From contig NC_030680.2 of NCBI RefSeq assembly GCF_000004195.4, positions 147,454,545-147,518,544 on the forward strand: DNA of 64,000 bases, given 5' to 3'. Shown here one piece after another: positions 21,173 to 31,752 of this stretch. How positions within the stretch are numbered: position 1 is the first letter of the stretch; each line of letters begins with the position of its first letter. Origin of the DNA: Xenopus tropicalis. Its lineage: Eukaryota; Chordata; Amphibia; Anura; Pipidae. The position numbers and the translations under genes are program-made. The notes under the pieces were generated by a model. The model searched no databases. It was not told where the DNA came from and saw only the letters and a program-made list of their open reading frames with translations.

Positions 21173-23591
21173 GGTTTAATGGCTGAATATAAAGTACAGG
21201 GGCAAGTGATAATAATGGGGGATTTTAATTACCCTGATATTGACTGGGGCAATAGTACTGCCAGGACAGTAAATGGGAACAAGTTTATAAACTTGCTGCA
21301 CGACAACTTTATGTCACAGGTTGTTGAGGAGCCAACCAGGAACAATGCTATACTAGATCTAGTGATCTCTAATGACCCAGAACGTATAGCAAATGTGCAA
21401 GTGGTTGAACCCCTGGGTAATAGTGACCATAATGTTATTTCATTTGATGTTTGGTGCAGGAAACAAATTTACACGGGGGCAACAAAGACACTGAATTTTA
21501 GGAAGGCAAATTTTAGCTCCTTAAGGGCAGCGCTTCAGGGCATAGATTGGGGCATTATGTTTTCTGATAAAAATACAGAGCAGAAATGGTTGTCATTTAA
21601 AATGATATTAAATCATTACTGTTCTCAATTCATTCCATTAATAAGAAAAAGTAGAAGTGTTAAGAATCACCCTATGTGGCTTAACTCTGAGGTAAAGAAG
21701 TTAATAGGGAAAAAAAGGAAAGCTTTTAAGAAATATAAGTCAGAGGGGACAGTAGCTGCGTTTAATGAATATAAACACTATAACAAGTGTTGTAAAACAG
21801 CAATCCGGAAGGCAAAGATAGAAAATGAGGAGCGCATCGCGGCCGAGGCCAAGACTAACCCCAAAAAGTTTTTTAAGTATATTAATAGTAAAAAGATGCA
21901 GGTTGAGGGTGTGGCCCCATTGAGTTATAATAACAATATGGTTACAGCGGATACAGAAAAGGCAGATGTGCTTAACCAGTTCTTTTCTTCTGTGTATACA
22001 GTAGGGGGAGCCAGAGGGCCAAGTCCCACCCAATAGCTTCACTGTTGCCTCAGCTCCAACTACACAGTGGTTGGCACAGGATATGGTGCTTAAAGGGTTA
22101 CACACGATAAATGTAAACAAGGCACCTGGGCCAGATGGAATACACCCTCGGGTACTGAGAGAGCTAGGGGCAGAATTGCAGTGGCCCTTGTTTCTGATAT
22201 TCTCAGACTCTCTTTCATCAGGTATGGTACCTAGGGATTGGAAGAAGGCGAATGTCACTCCCATATTTAAAAAGGGAATAAGATCTCAGCCTGGCAATTA
22301 TAGGCCTGTAAGTTTGACATCCGTGGTGGGCAAGTTATTTGAAGGCTTGTTAAGGGATCACATTCAAAATTATGTAGTGGAGAATGGCATTATGAGCAGT
22401 AATCAGCATGGCTTTATGAAGGACAGGTCATGTCAGACCAATTTAATTGCTTTTTATGATGAGGTAAGTAAGAAGCTGGACAGTGGGGATGCAGTAGATA
22501 TCATCTATTTGGATTTTGCCAAAGCATTTGATACCGTTCCCCACAAACGACTGCTTTCTAAGCTAAGGTCTATTGGTCTTAGTGAAGTCGTTTGCACATG
22601 GATAGAAAACTGGCTACAGGATCGGGTACAGAGGGGGGTTGTTAATGGCACATTCTCTACTTGGAGTAAGGTTCTCAGTGGGGTCCCTCAGGGTTCTGTA
22701 CTGGGTCCACTTTTGTTTAATTTGTTCATAAATGACTTAGGGGAGGGTATTATGAGTAATGTATCAGTGTTTGCAGATGACACAAAACTCTGCAGACCAG
22801 TCAATTCTATCCAGGATGTGACATCCCTGCAGCAGGATCTTGACCAACTGGCAATCTGGGCAGCTAAGTGGCAGATGAGATTTAATGTGGATAAATGTAA
22901 GGTCATGCACCTGGGATGTAAAAATATGCAAGCCCCGTATAACCTTAATGGGACTGCACTAGGCAAATCCATAATGGAGAAGGATCTTGGAGTCCTTGTA
23001 GATAATAAACTTGGCTGTAGCAAGCAATGCCAGGCAGCAGCTGCAAGGGCAAACAAGGTTCTGAGCTGTATTAAAAGGGGTATAGATTCACGGGAGGAGG
23101 GGGTTATTCTTCCCCTTTACAGAGCACTGGTAAGGCCCCATCTAGAATATGCTGTTCAGTTTTGGTCTCCAGTGCTCAAACGGGACATTATTGAGCTAGA
23201 GAGGGTCCAGAGAAGGGCAACTAAGCTGGTAAAGGGTATGGAAAGTCTCGGTTATGAAGAAAGACTGGCCAAGTTGGGTCTGTTTACACTGGAGAAGAGG
23301 CGCTTAAGAGGTGACATGATAACTATGTATAAATATATAAGGGGATCATATAATAACCTCTCTAATGTTTTATTTACCAGTAGGTCCTTCCAACGGACAC
23401 GAGGGCACCCACTCCGTTTAGAAGAAGGGAGGTTCCATTTAAATATTCGGAAAGGATTTTTTACAGTGAGAGCTGTGAAGTTGTGGAATTCCCTCCCCGA
23501 ATCAGTCGTACTGGCTGATACATTATATAGCTTTAAGAAGGGGCTGGATGGATTCTTAGCAAGTGAGGGAATACACGGTTATGGGAGATAG
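21173..23591 (+). pseudogene. CR1 ORF2: endonuclease C-terminus plus reverse transcriptase, one frame disruption
   Basis: The first frame (from 21179 to a stop at 22036) shows the apurinic-endonuclease motif GDFNYPDIDW (about residues 14-23) and NSDHNVISFDVW (about 80-91). Past about 22003 homology moves to the next frame, which stays open to the TAG at 23589-23591. It carries APGPDGIHPRVL, YLDFAKAFDTVPHKR, SGVPQGSVLGPLLF and the catalytic FADD. It ends with the CR1-typical EKRRLRGDMITMYKYIRG. The switch lies at a G run (about 22003-22007) and looks like a one-base indel. The N-terminal endonuclease half is absent. Otherwise few lesions, so this is a fairly young insertion, now non-functional. 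Confidence 0.93.
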
Positions 23592-24138
23592 CTCTTAGTA
23601 CAAGTGAGGGAATACAGGGGTAGGGGAGATAGCTCTCAGTACAAGTGAGGGAATACAGGGGTAGGGGGGATAGCTCTCAGTACAAGTGAGGGAATACAGG
23701 GGTAGGGGAGATAGCTCTCAGTACAAGTGAGGGAATACAGGGGTAGGGGAGATAGCTCTCAGTACAAGTGAGGGAATACAGGGGTAGGGGGGATAGCTCT
23801 CAGTACAAGTGAGGGAATACAGGGGTAGGGGGGATAGCTCTCAGTACAAGTGAGGGAATACAGGGGTAGGGGAGATAGCTCTCAGTACAAGTGAGGGAAT
23901 ACAGGGGTAGGGGGGATAGCTCTCAGTACAAGTGAGGGAATACAGGGGTAGGGGGGATAGCTCTCAGTACAAGTGAGGGAATACAGGGGTAGGGGGGATA
24001 GCTCTCAGTACAAGTGAGGGAATACAGGGGTAGGGGAGATAGCTCTCAGTACAAGTGACGGAATACAGGGGTATGGGGGATAGCTCTCAGTACAAGTGAG
24101 GGAATACAGGGTTATGGGAGATAGCTCTTAGTACAAGT
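23560..24138 (+). repeat. 41-bp array made from the CR1 ORF2 end (about 14 copies)
   Basis: The unit begins CAAGTGAGGGAATACA and includes GGGAGATAGCTCT. The first unit is the LINE's own last codons, its TAG stop (23589-23591) and the first untranslated bases. Later units repeat that sequence every 41 bp (for example ACAAGTGAGGG at 23600 and 23641). Units differ mainly at GGGGAGATAG/GGGGGGATAG. After 24138 the normal CR1 tail resumes. Confidence 0.92.
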
Positions 24139-24320
24139 TGATACAGGGACTGGTCCGATTGCCATCTTGGAGTCAGGAAGGAATTTTTTCCCCTCTGAGG
24201 CAAATTAGAGAGGCTTCAGATGGGGTTTTTTGCCTTCCTCTGGATCAACTTGTAGTTAGGCAGGTTAGGTATAGGCATTATGGTTGAACTTGATGGACGT
24301 ATGTCTTTTTTCAACCCAAC

Positions 24321-24374
24321 TTACTATGTTACTATGTTACTATGTTACTATGTTACTATGTTACTATGTTACTA
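24321..24374 (+). repeat. CR1 terminal octamer repeat (TTACTATG, six copies plus a partial)
   Basis: Perfect TTACTATG units at 24321, 24329, 24337, 24345, 24353 and 24361, then a partial TTACTA. This replaces a poly(A) tail and marks the 3' insertion boundary. Confidence 0.93.
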
Positions 24375-26091
24375 AATCCAGTTTGTTTTAGAAGGAACCG
24401 GCCCAGGTTACCCGCCAGTCTATGTTTAGGCACAAGGTGACTTTCCGCAGAAAAACCTTTTTTCAAAATTCTTTTTTATTTTGTTCTCCAGATGCTTTTA
24501 ATCCCCTCCTTGCAGCGCGTCGGCCGTGGCTTCTAATGCTTTCCATTCAGCGTAGATGGTGCTTGAAGCTACATTAGACTGGCAAATAAAAGGTTAGAAG
24601 TTCCTGAGAGAACAAGGAGGTCAAAATGTTCCATTCTTGTTCTTATTTTGTAATAACGAGGAGCACAAATGGAATCCGTGGGCAACACGCGGGCTGGAGA
24701 GCCGGCTGCAGGGAAATTCTAGTTATTTTCTTTATTATTTCAAAATAAGGTAGGAATTATTTCGGCCCCTGGCAGGCATATTATTGTGCTCCTGGATAGG
24801 TTCATCTACATTTTTAGGCTGAGGGTCAGGCCGATTAGATGGGGGGAACGTCAGAGCCAACATCAACGCTTGGTCCTATTGTGAATGGGCCACGGGTGGA
24901 AAGTCTAAGGACTCTACAATGAGTGTTTGGATAACATTTATATGATTTATTCTGTTTGTAGACTCCATCTAGGGACAGGTGTCCATCAAACTGAGAGTCC
25001 TGAGTCCACAAATGTGGCTTTTAGAGACCAAATTTATAAGAGGTAGGAAGGCAGGGTGCAAAGTTCAAGAACATGGGGCCATGTTTTGATGTATTTTTGC
25101 ACTTTGCACCTTTCCTTCCAACCTAGAATGGCAGCAGGTATTTGTATCTGGCAGCCCCCATGAATACAGTGCTGCCAGCATTCAGTTGTGCTGTATTCAT
25201 GATGTGCTAGTGGGATGGGACCTATCTGCCCACTAACTGCAGTCAGAAGTGCTCTGAGGTTGAGCACTAAGGAGTATGCACTTTAGTGCAGTTGCACTTT
25301 TGTCTGGGGTCCATGTAATGTAAAGGATCCCTTCTAAACTATGGAACTAAGGTACATGCACCAAAATATGTTCCTTTTGGCAGGATTATAGCACTATGGA
25401 CCGAGGTTAGAGGAAAGCTGACTTTGGCCATGTCTTAAAACAATAGGTTGAAACCATGAACAGTCAGATTGGGATGTGCGGGGCCCACCAGTGCTGCCAT
25501 CTCAGGGCCCCCACCCCAGTCATGAGACTCAAGTAAAAGTTGCTCCCATACAGAGCACTAGGGACTGGGAATCTTCAGCACGTTTTCTCCCCAGTGCCCC
25601 GTATGTGCCTGTGCGCGATGGCGCAGAGAATGGGGCAGCCTCTGGGTGCCCCAAACACATATCTGGCGCTGCTTGCTACAGGTCCTTGCGCCCAGCTGCC
25701 AGATGCTTCTTGGCCAAATTCTGAGGCAGAACTAGGGGTCCTTTGCCAATCAGGGGCATTTGTGATGTCACTTCTGGTGGAAGTGATGTCACGCATACAG
25801 GAAGTGATGTCACATGCATCTGTAACCATGACGTCACTTCCACAAACTAGGGGTATTGTTAGGTCCGGTTCCTAGGGTGGCACCAAACCTAAATACATCC
25901 CTGGGACCCAAGGAAGTATAATGCCTCCCCAAAGGATGGTGTTCATTCCATTGATAATGGGTCAGGGCAGGGGACATAAATAAGAGCAAGTCACTTTGTT
26001 ACTAGAGTTTGAGTGCAAAACTGCGCACTATTTTACCCTTTGCACTTGTAACCAAGGCTTATAGGGTAATCTATGACTGAAAGTAGATAGG
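24375..26091. other. Mostly unique-looking; small hAT-A piece and CRE-like repeats
   Basis: 24400-24830 looks single-copy. 25464-25515 (GGGGCCCACCAG, CAGGGCCCCCACCCCAGT) resembles hAT-A interior. Around 25760-25850 GTGATGTCAC / TGACGTCACTTCC recur four times within a C+G-richer segment, probably part of a repeat. No gene. Confidence 0.4.
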
Positions 26092-26095
26092 TTAA

Positions 26096-26300
26096 AGGGA
26101 AACTATACCCCCAAAATGAATACGTAACCAACAGATAGTTGTGTTAAGTGACCAATTAAAGAATCTCCCCAAACTGGAATATATATATCAGTAAATATTG
26201 CCCTTTTACATCCTTTCCCTTGAGCCGCCATTTAGTGATGGGCTGACAGCTGACAGGAAGTGATGCAGCTCTAACTGTAACAGGAAGTAGTGTGGGAGCA
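26096..26300. mobile_element. TTAA-type MITE fragment
   Basis: TTAAAGGGAAACTATACCCC at 26092 followed by AATATTGCCCTTTTACATCC and TTGAGCCGCCATTTAGTGAT. I recognise this combination from memory as an abundant Xenopus TTAA-flanked MITE. The right end is not identified. Confidence 0.5.
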
Positions 26301-26374
26301 AAAGGCAGAACTCTGCCCATTCATTGGCTGATGGGGCCTAGCATGTATGTGTGCCTTGGCTTGTTTGTGTGCAC

Positions 26375-26445
26375 TGTGCGCGGGCACCTGTAGGGCCTCT
26401 GTAGCGGGAGCCCCGGTGGGCTCTTCACCCCCCAGTCCGACCCTG
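26375..26445. mobile_element. hAT-A MITE, right-end fragment
   Basis: GGGCACCTGTAGGGCC, GCCCCGGTGGGC and the terminal CCCAGTCCGACCCTG match the last 70 bp of the copies at 4229 and 28879. Confidence 0.7.
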
Positions 26446-26547
26446 ATTATAATCCTAGCCATTGGCAAGCTAGAATGGATTTTTTCCAAGGAAGCGTAAA
26501 CTGGACCCTTGGCAGGACAGACGGAAAAGAAATTGCATTTTATTTAA

Positions 26548-27110
26548 AGGGGAACTTTGCCCAAACACAACTTAAGCTTTTTGAAAAGTAAACAGAATTT
26601 CAAGGAACTTTACACAATTCATAAATTAATAATATGGTTTAGAATAATATGGTTATAGGCTTCAGATGGGGTTTTTTGCCTTCCTCTGGATCAACTGGCA
26701 GTTAGGCAGGTTATATATAGGCATTATGGTTGAACATGATGGATGTACGTCTTTTTTCAACCCAACTTACTATGTTACTATGGTTTGGAGCAGTTCCCCA
26801 AGCCCCCCCCACCCCCCCGTTCCCCTGCTGACTACTTTGAGACTCAAAAATATGCCTACAAATATGTCCTCAGCCTGCCTTCAGCCTGCCTCCTCCCAAT
26901 CCCACAATCCCCTGCTGCACACGTGATGTCAATAAGGAAAGGAACATCCCAGTGCAATGCATTGTGGGTTATGTAGTTCCTGCATGCTGTCTGTAAGCTG
27001 TGGGGAAGTTGTTACAATGTGTAACATCAGTGTTTTAGTCCCTCCTCCCCTGCCAGGATTTCAAATGATGCAGAAAGAATAGAACTGTTTTGCAGTTGGA
27101 TTTCAGCCTA
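26548..27110. mobile_element. Probable TTAA-type repeat carrying a CR1 tail insertion
   Basis: A TTAA (26544-26547) followed by AGGGGAACTTTGCC starts a repeat that is interrupted at 26658-26782 by a CR1 tail and appears to resume with GAGCAGTTCCCCAAGCCC. 26860-27090 includes ATTGTGGGTTATGTAGTTCC. The right border is uncertain. Confidence 0.4.
26658..26782 (+). mobile_element. CR1 3' tail insertion (125 bp)
   Basis: Matches the last 125 bp of the 24374 CR1 (CTTCAGATGGGGTTTTTTGC, GGCATTATGGTTGAAC, TCTTTTTTCAACCCAACTTA) and ends in two TTACTATG units. A severely 5'-truncated insertion, as is common for CR1. Confidence 0.9.
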
Positions 27111-28280
27111 TAAACATGGGATTTATTCCTACTTTGTAGGAACAGATTACAGGGATAGGGGTATTAGGGGTTTCTGTGTTGTGTGGGGCCCTAATAGATA
27201 AACTTTCAAGGCAATGTAACAAAAGGCACAGCATTTGCCCAGATATAGTAACACATAGCAACCAATCAGATTTTTGTCTTCAAACTGCCGACAGCAGGAA
27301 CAGTAATTTCCTCACATCTCTAAGTTCTTTATTCTGTATATAAAATATTCTTTTAAGAGATGATTGAGATACAAGGCTACCAGCAACACACAGTAGATGA
27401 ATTATTCTGTATTTCAGTTGTGTTCCTGGCACAGAGCTTCAGCCTGGGCCGGGGGTCTCTCAGCCGCCAGCTAGCCGCCAGCTAATTTTGATTAAATCAG
27501 GTCAAACTCACAAATGCCCTTCGGTCATAAAAAGATAATATACCCAGGTCTAGAGGCAGAGTTTATATACTGACTTTATGATTTTACTACAATATAACAT
27601 AAAAAAGCCTTGAATATCCTGCTAAATATTTCCTGATACACGGTACTTTGTGATGTCATCAGTAATAATCTGTCGTTAGTGATGTCACTGGTATCCAAGG
27701 ACATATTGAAATGTGTTTATTAGGAATGATAATGTAGCCACTGTTGTAAAATATAAGGATATCAGAAGTATATCCCTTATTTATGGGCTTGGAATAGGGG
27801 TGCTCTAGGCCTTTGCCGCGGTGTAAATCCAGCAAAGAGGGAGGGCTGGTTACGTTGGGGGTGTTCTGGATTATGTAGAGCACTGGATTGATCTAGAACA
27901 CGTAATTGGGTTGATTTCTGCCTGGTTTTCAACATTATGAAGGTTTTGAACCAGAAAGCTCCTAGAAAAAAAAACAGACAGAAAAACAGGGGAAAGGTTT
28001 CTCTGAACCCCATACATTTAACTTTCTTAAATAAAACCTTATCTAGTAAGTTTGGCCGGTAGGGGTATGGAAGAGAGATGGGTTTAGGCACGTCCTGTAG
28101 CAGGGCCCCAGGGTGGAGCGGAAAATGCCATGTATGGACTCTACTCACAGAGGGGAATGGATGGTGCTAGTAGCTAAATACAAGGATGACCTACAGTTTG
28201 TAAGGAAGAAGATGGGACACTAAGGAAGGAGAAACATCTCAGTGGAGGTCAGGTAGAAAGGACCCTGAGAAACAAGTACT
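27111..28280. other. Unrecognised non-coding stretch
   Basis: No gene, no repeat copies within the window. A tandem CAGCCGCCAGCTAGCCGCCAG near 27461-27480 is the only local repetition. Confidence 0.35.
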
Positions 28281-28288
28281 ACCTAGAG

Positions 28289-28564
28289 CAGTGATCCCCA
28301 ACCAGTGACTCAGGGGCAACATGTTGCTCCCCAACCCCTTGGATGTTGCTCTCAGTGCCCCCAAACCAAACTTGGGGGCAAGTTTTGGTTGAATAAAAAC
28401 AAGATTTCCTACCAAATAAAGCCCCTGTAAGCAGATAGGGTGCATAGAGGCTGCCTAATAGCCAATCACAGCCCTTATTTGGCTCCTTCATGAACTTTTA
28501 TGGTGCTTGTGTTGCTCTCCAATTTGACTGTGGCTCCCGAGTAAGAAAGGTTGGGGACCCCCTG
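28289..28564. mobile_element. hAT-D MITE, complete (276 bp)
   Basis: Starts CAGTGATCCCCAACCAGTGA and ends GGTTGGGGACCCCCTG. Flanks ACCTAGAG and CCCTAGAG agree at seven of eight positions. Close to the 16511 copy, with a small deletion around the TTGGGGGCAAG block. Confidence 0.9.
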
Positions 28565-28676
28565 CCCTAGAGTGAGGGCTGACTCCTACATTGAGCTCAG
28601 TCTCACAGGGAAGTTAGGTTTAGTCTTATAGTTGTTAATGGAGCAGTCAGAGGTACCACTGAGCCTTATGGTAAGG

Positions 28677-28879
28677 CAGGGACGGACTGGGACACCAGGA
28701 AAAATCCCGGTGGGCCCCGCTCTAGTGGGCCCCGGCGGCCCAGACCTAACCCTTGCTGGCGTTCCTCCTGCCCAACCACTCCTCCCCTAACGTGTTAAAT
28801 TTACGATCTCGGGGGAGGACGTCGGGTGGGGGCTGGGGCTGGAGCCCTGGTGGGCCTTTCACCCCTCAGTCCGACCCTG
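28677..28879. mobile_element. hAT-A MITE, complete (203 bp)
   Basis: Starts CAGGGACGGACTGGGACACC and ends CCTCAGTCCGACCCTG. Flanks TGGTAAGG and GGGTAAGG agree at seven of eight positions, a hAT-type TSD. Confidence 0.88.
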
Positions 28880-28887
28880 GGGTAAGG

Positions 28888-29801
28888 ACCCACGGAGAGG
28901 TTCAGTCGCCGGAGATAGGTCTCTGCTATCCGCTCCGAAATGGCTTTCCACCATTTTTTCGGTTTTTCCAAAACTTTGCGCAACTTGAGAATATGGAAGC
29001 GATGCGAAGGGCTTTCCACCAATGGCTCCTATTGTTGCCGGTGGAAAGCCAATCACGGGCGGCTGAACCTCTCCATTGGTCCTTGGAGAAACCAATTGTT
29101 TTGAACTATCGAAAAGTAACATCCCCGTTGCAGGATCTACTTTCCAGCAATACATTCAGTTCGTGAAGCACAATATGTTTGGTTTCAGTGAAAGCCGATA
29201 GGTCGGAACACAAATATAGGCACATAACGATAACAAACAGAGATGTATTGAAACTGTGTCTGTAATCTCGTTAAATGTCACCGTTATCCCATCCGTCAGC
29301 CGCTCGGAATGAGGTATCATCGCAGGGCTGAGACCTTTAGTCACGGAACTTCTTTTTTTTTTTACCAGTAAATGATAAGCCATCGATCGTTTCTGAAGCG
29401 GCTGATGTGATTGGCTGCGATACAGATTACTCTATTGATCCGTTACGTTCTCCCTTTCTCTGAGCTGCCAGGTTACACCGACAGATGCAGATAGCCATTT
29501 GGAGCGTATTACTTTTTCATAATAAGGCTTTTTTTTTTACATTTGTGCACTTTATTTTGTTATCGTTTAGTGCAGAAATCAATCTGACCCTGTTAGAAAT
29601 CCTGACGCCCCGTCGTACGTATTATACATTGCGGGGTAAAACGCGTGGGGCGAGTGGGGGGGGGAGAACATGTTTAATGGGTTGTTATGGATGAATGACC
29701 CAGTTCAGCGGCGGATACGTTTGCACAGGGACAGATTTTGTTCTCTGTGTCAGATCAGCCCTGACACAGAATCTGGCCAATTATATTGCTTTATTTATGC
29801 T
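28888..29801. other. Unrecognised non-coding stretch
   Basis: No gene recognised. Slightly CpG-richer than the surroundings around 29030-29060 and 29640-29720, but no promoter can be supported. Confidence 0.35.
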
Positions 29802-29805
29802 TTAA

Positions 29806-30259
29806 AGGGGGGGGGGGTCACCTTCAGTAGGTTATAGAATGGCTTATTCTTAGCACCTTTTCAACTGGTCTTTATTTTTTATTTTTCATAGATTTTGAAT
29901 TATTTGCCTTCCTCTTCTGCCTCTTTGCAGCTTTCAAATGGGGGTCACTGACCCCGGCAGCCAAACCCTATTGCTCTGTGAGGCTCCAGTTTTATTGTTA
30001 TTGTTACTTTTTATTCCTTATCTTTATATTTAGGCCCCTCTCATATTCAAGTCTCTCTTTTCAATCACTGCCTGGTTGCTAAGTTAACTTGGACCCTAGC
30101 AACCAGATAACTGCTGAAATCCCAAACTGGAGAGCTGCTGAACAAACCCATTTTTAAAAAAAAATGGCAGGTTATGTAAAGTTTAAACACATTTTTGGGG
30201 GTTTTGGGCTCTTGTTTTATGTGTTATTACAGTTTTGCTAATGAAGGTGAAATTGCCCT
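29806..30259 (+). mobile_element. TTAA-flanked MITE (454 bp)
   Basis: Bounded by TTAA (29802-29805 and 30260-30263) with short inverted ends AGGGG and CCCT. Interior blocks (GGGGGTCACTGACCCCGGCA, TTGCTCTGTGAGGCTCCAGT, ACTGCCTGGTTGCTAAG) recur in reverse at 30733-31127 and 33705-33911. TTAA duplications fit piggyBac- or Kolobok-type elements; the superfamily cannot be decided from ends this short. Confidence 0.72.
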
Positions 30260-30400
30260 TTAAGCTGTGAGTCTCAATTCCCCCAGGAGACCTGTTTAGC
30301 TTATTAGTTACAGTTGTATCTTAGTGCCAGTGGGGCTTGTTAACTTTTCTGGGCTCTCTGCCAAAAGCTACTTTTTTAATTAAGTTTGAGAAACACTGTA

Positions 30401-30402
30401 TC

Positions 30403-30434
<32 letters not shown>

Positions 30435-30666
30435 TAGTAAGAATCTGGGACAGCGGGACTGCGAAAATCGGTACAGTTGGGAGGTATGGGACAGCATCTG
30501 CCTGGCGATAGCGATGCACCCCCACTTCGGACGAGAAACTGCTGGCGAAGTGTAAAATTTGTCACCTATTGACTAATTTCCACTAATTTATTGCTGTTTC
30601 ACAAATTTTTCAGCACTTTCATGGATTTTTCAGTGAAACAAATCGGAAAAGATTCGCTCATCACTA
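30401..30666. repeat. Poly(T) tract and hAT-B right-end fragment
   Basis: A T-only run of about 28 bases begins at 30401. At about 30540-30666 the sequence GCTGTTTCACAAATTTTTCA ... AAAGATTCGCTCATCACTA is a hAT-B right end without its left partner. Confidence 0.65.
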
Positions 30667-30732
30667 TTCCTAGCATGCACAGTAAAGGGGACTTTATTTA
30701 ATAGAGTTGTTGACCTTTACATTAACGTTTAG

Positions 30733-31127
30733 TATGAAATAGAAAGTGCTATTCTGAGACAATTTGCAATTGGTCTTCATTTTTTTATTATTGGTAGTTT
30801 TTTCATTATTTTACTTTTTGATCCGCTGCTCTCCAGTTTGGAATTTCAGCAGTTATCTGGTTGCTAGGGTCCAGTTTATCTTAGTAACCAGGGAGTTATT
30901 TGAAAAAGTGACTGATATATGAATAGGGGAGGGCCTGAATAGAAAGATAAGGAATAAAAGGTAACAATAACAATAAAACTGGAGCCTCACAGAGCAATAG
31001 GGTTTGGCTGCCGGGGTCAGTGACCCCCATTTGAAAGCTGCAAAGAGGCAGAAGAAGAAAAATAATAATTCAAAAACTATAAAACATAAAAAATGAAGAC
31101 CAATTGAAAAGTTGCTCAGAAGGAGAT
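30733..31127 (-). mobile_element. TTAA-type MITE, reverse copy
   Basis: Reverse complement of 29815-30200 over most of its length: CAATTGGTCTTCATTTTTT, AGTTATCTGGTTGCTAGGGT, AACTGGAGCCTCACAGAGCA, TGCCGGGGTCAGTGACCCCC. Both outer ends are worn. With the copy at 29806 it makes a large inverted pair about 0.5 kb apart. Confidence 0.8.
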
Positions 31128-31752
31128 ATTGATATTATACTTTACAGTCATTGGCTGCTGCTTTTTCAATCATTCCAGGCCCCATTTTGCCATTTAGCGC
31201 AGGTTCAACTCCGGGCTACGCCGGGAAACGAACCCCCCCCGCCCCCAAGTATTTCGCCAATAGATCATGTATTTAACTCAATAAAATGCGGAATATAGAA
31301 AAATGGAGCTGGTACTTTAACTTTCTTAGTAAAATGACTTTTTATCGCAGACGGCGGTGCTATCGCTTGCGCAGCAGTGCCAGAAAGGGCAGGGAATTAT
31401 GACATGGTAATTATTATGATGGATGCCGAGTGGCTTCACTGTATTAGAGAGACTGCCTCGCAGCCGGGGAAGCGCTGCCGCTCGCACACTCCGCTAGGCA
31501 CCAAGCCCCTGATTTTAATGGCTGATATAGATTAACAGCATTATGTTGAAAGAGGATAATTATTCTGTTTCCTTTCACTTTTATCATGATGAATAGGAAT
31601 GTCCTGCAGGAGAGCGGCCGGGGGGGGGGGGGGGGGTCTGCCTTTTATCCTACAACTGGTTCTCTTGTTATGGAAGTGAGTTGGTTTGGCACAGGGGCGG
31701 GGCACATAGCAGGGGGCATGATGGGAACTGTATATTATTTCTTGTTCATCAT
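31128..31752. other. Unrecognised non-coding stretch with a long G run
   Basis: No gene. A run of about 17 G lies at 31620-31636 and a C8 run near 31234-31241. It ends abruptly at the second 51-bp array. Confidence 0.4.

Larger units (their letters stand above)
21166..24374 (+). mobile_element. CR1-clade LINE, 5'-truncated (about 3.2 kb)
   Basis: Contains the end of the endonuclease domain, a full reverse transcriptase, a 3' untranslated region, and a tail of TTACTATG octamers (24321-24374). An octamer tail instead of poly(A) is characteristic of CR1. The 5' end is lost, as usual for LINE insertions. The 3' region includes a 41-bp array (23560-24138) that lengthens it by over 500 bp. It is inserted next to a TTAA-type repeat. 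Related pieces are at 12248-13273 (minus), 17918-18722 (minus) and 26658-26782 (plus). Confidence 0.92.

Noticed and set aside
24321..24374. Telomere-like short repeat
   Set aside because: The octamer TTACTATG is the CR1 3' tail, not TTAGGG, and directly follows CR1 3' untranslated sequence.
25735..25860. Cluster of CRE-like TGACGTCA sites as an enhancer
   Set aside because: The sites are regularly repeated within what looks like a short repetitive element next to hAT-A-like sequence. No independent regulatory evidence.
31190..31245. GCAGGTTCAACTCCGGG resembling a tRNA T-arm
   Set aside because: No upstream A-box, D-arm or anticodon stem of matching spacing can be found.
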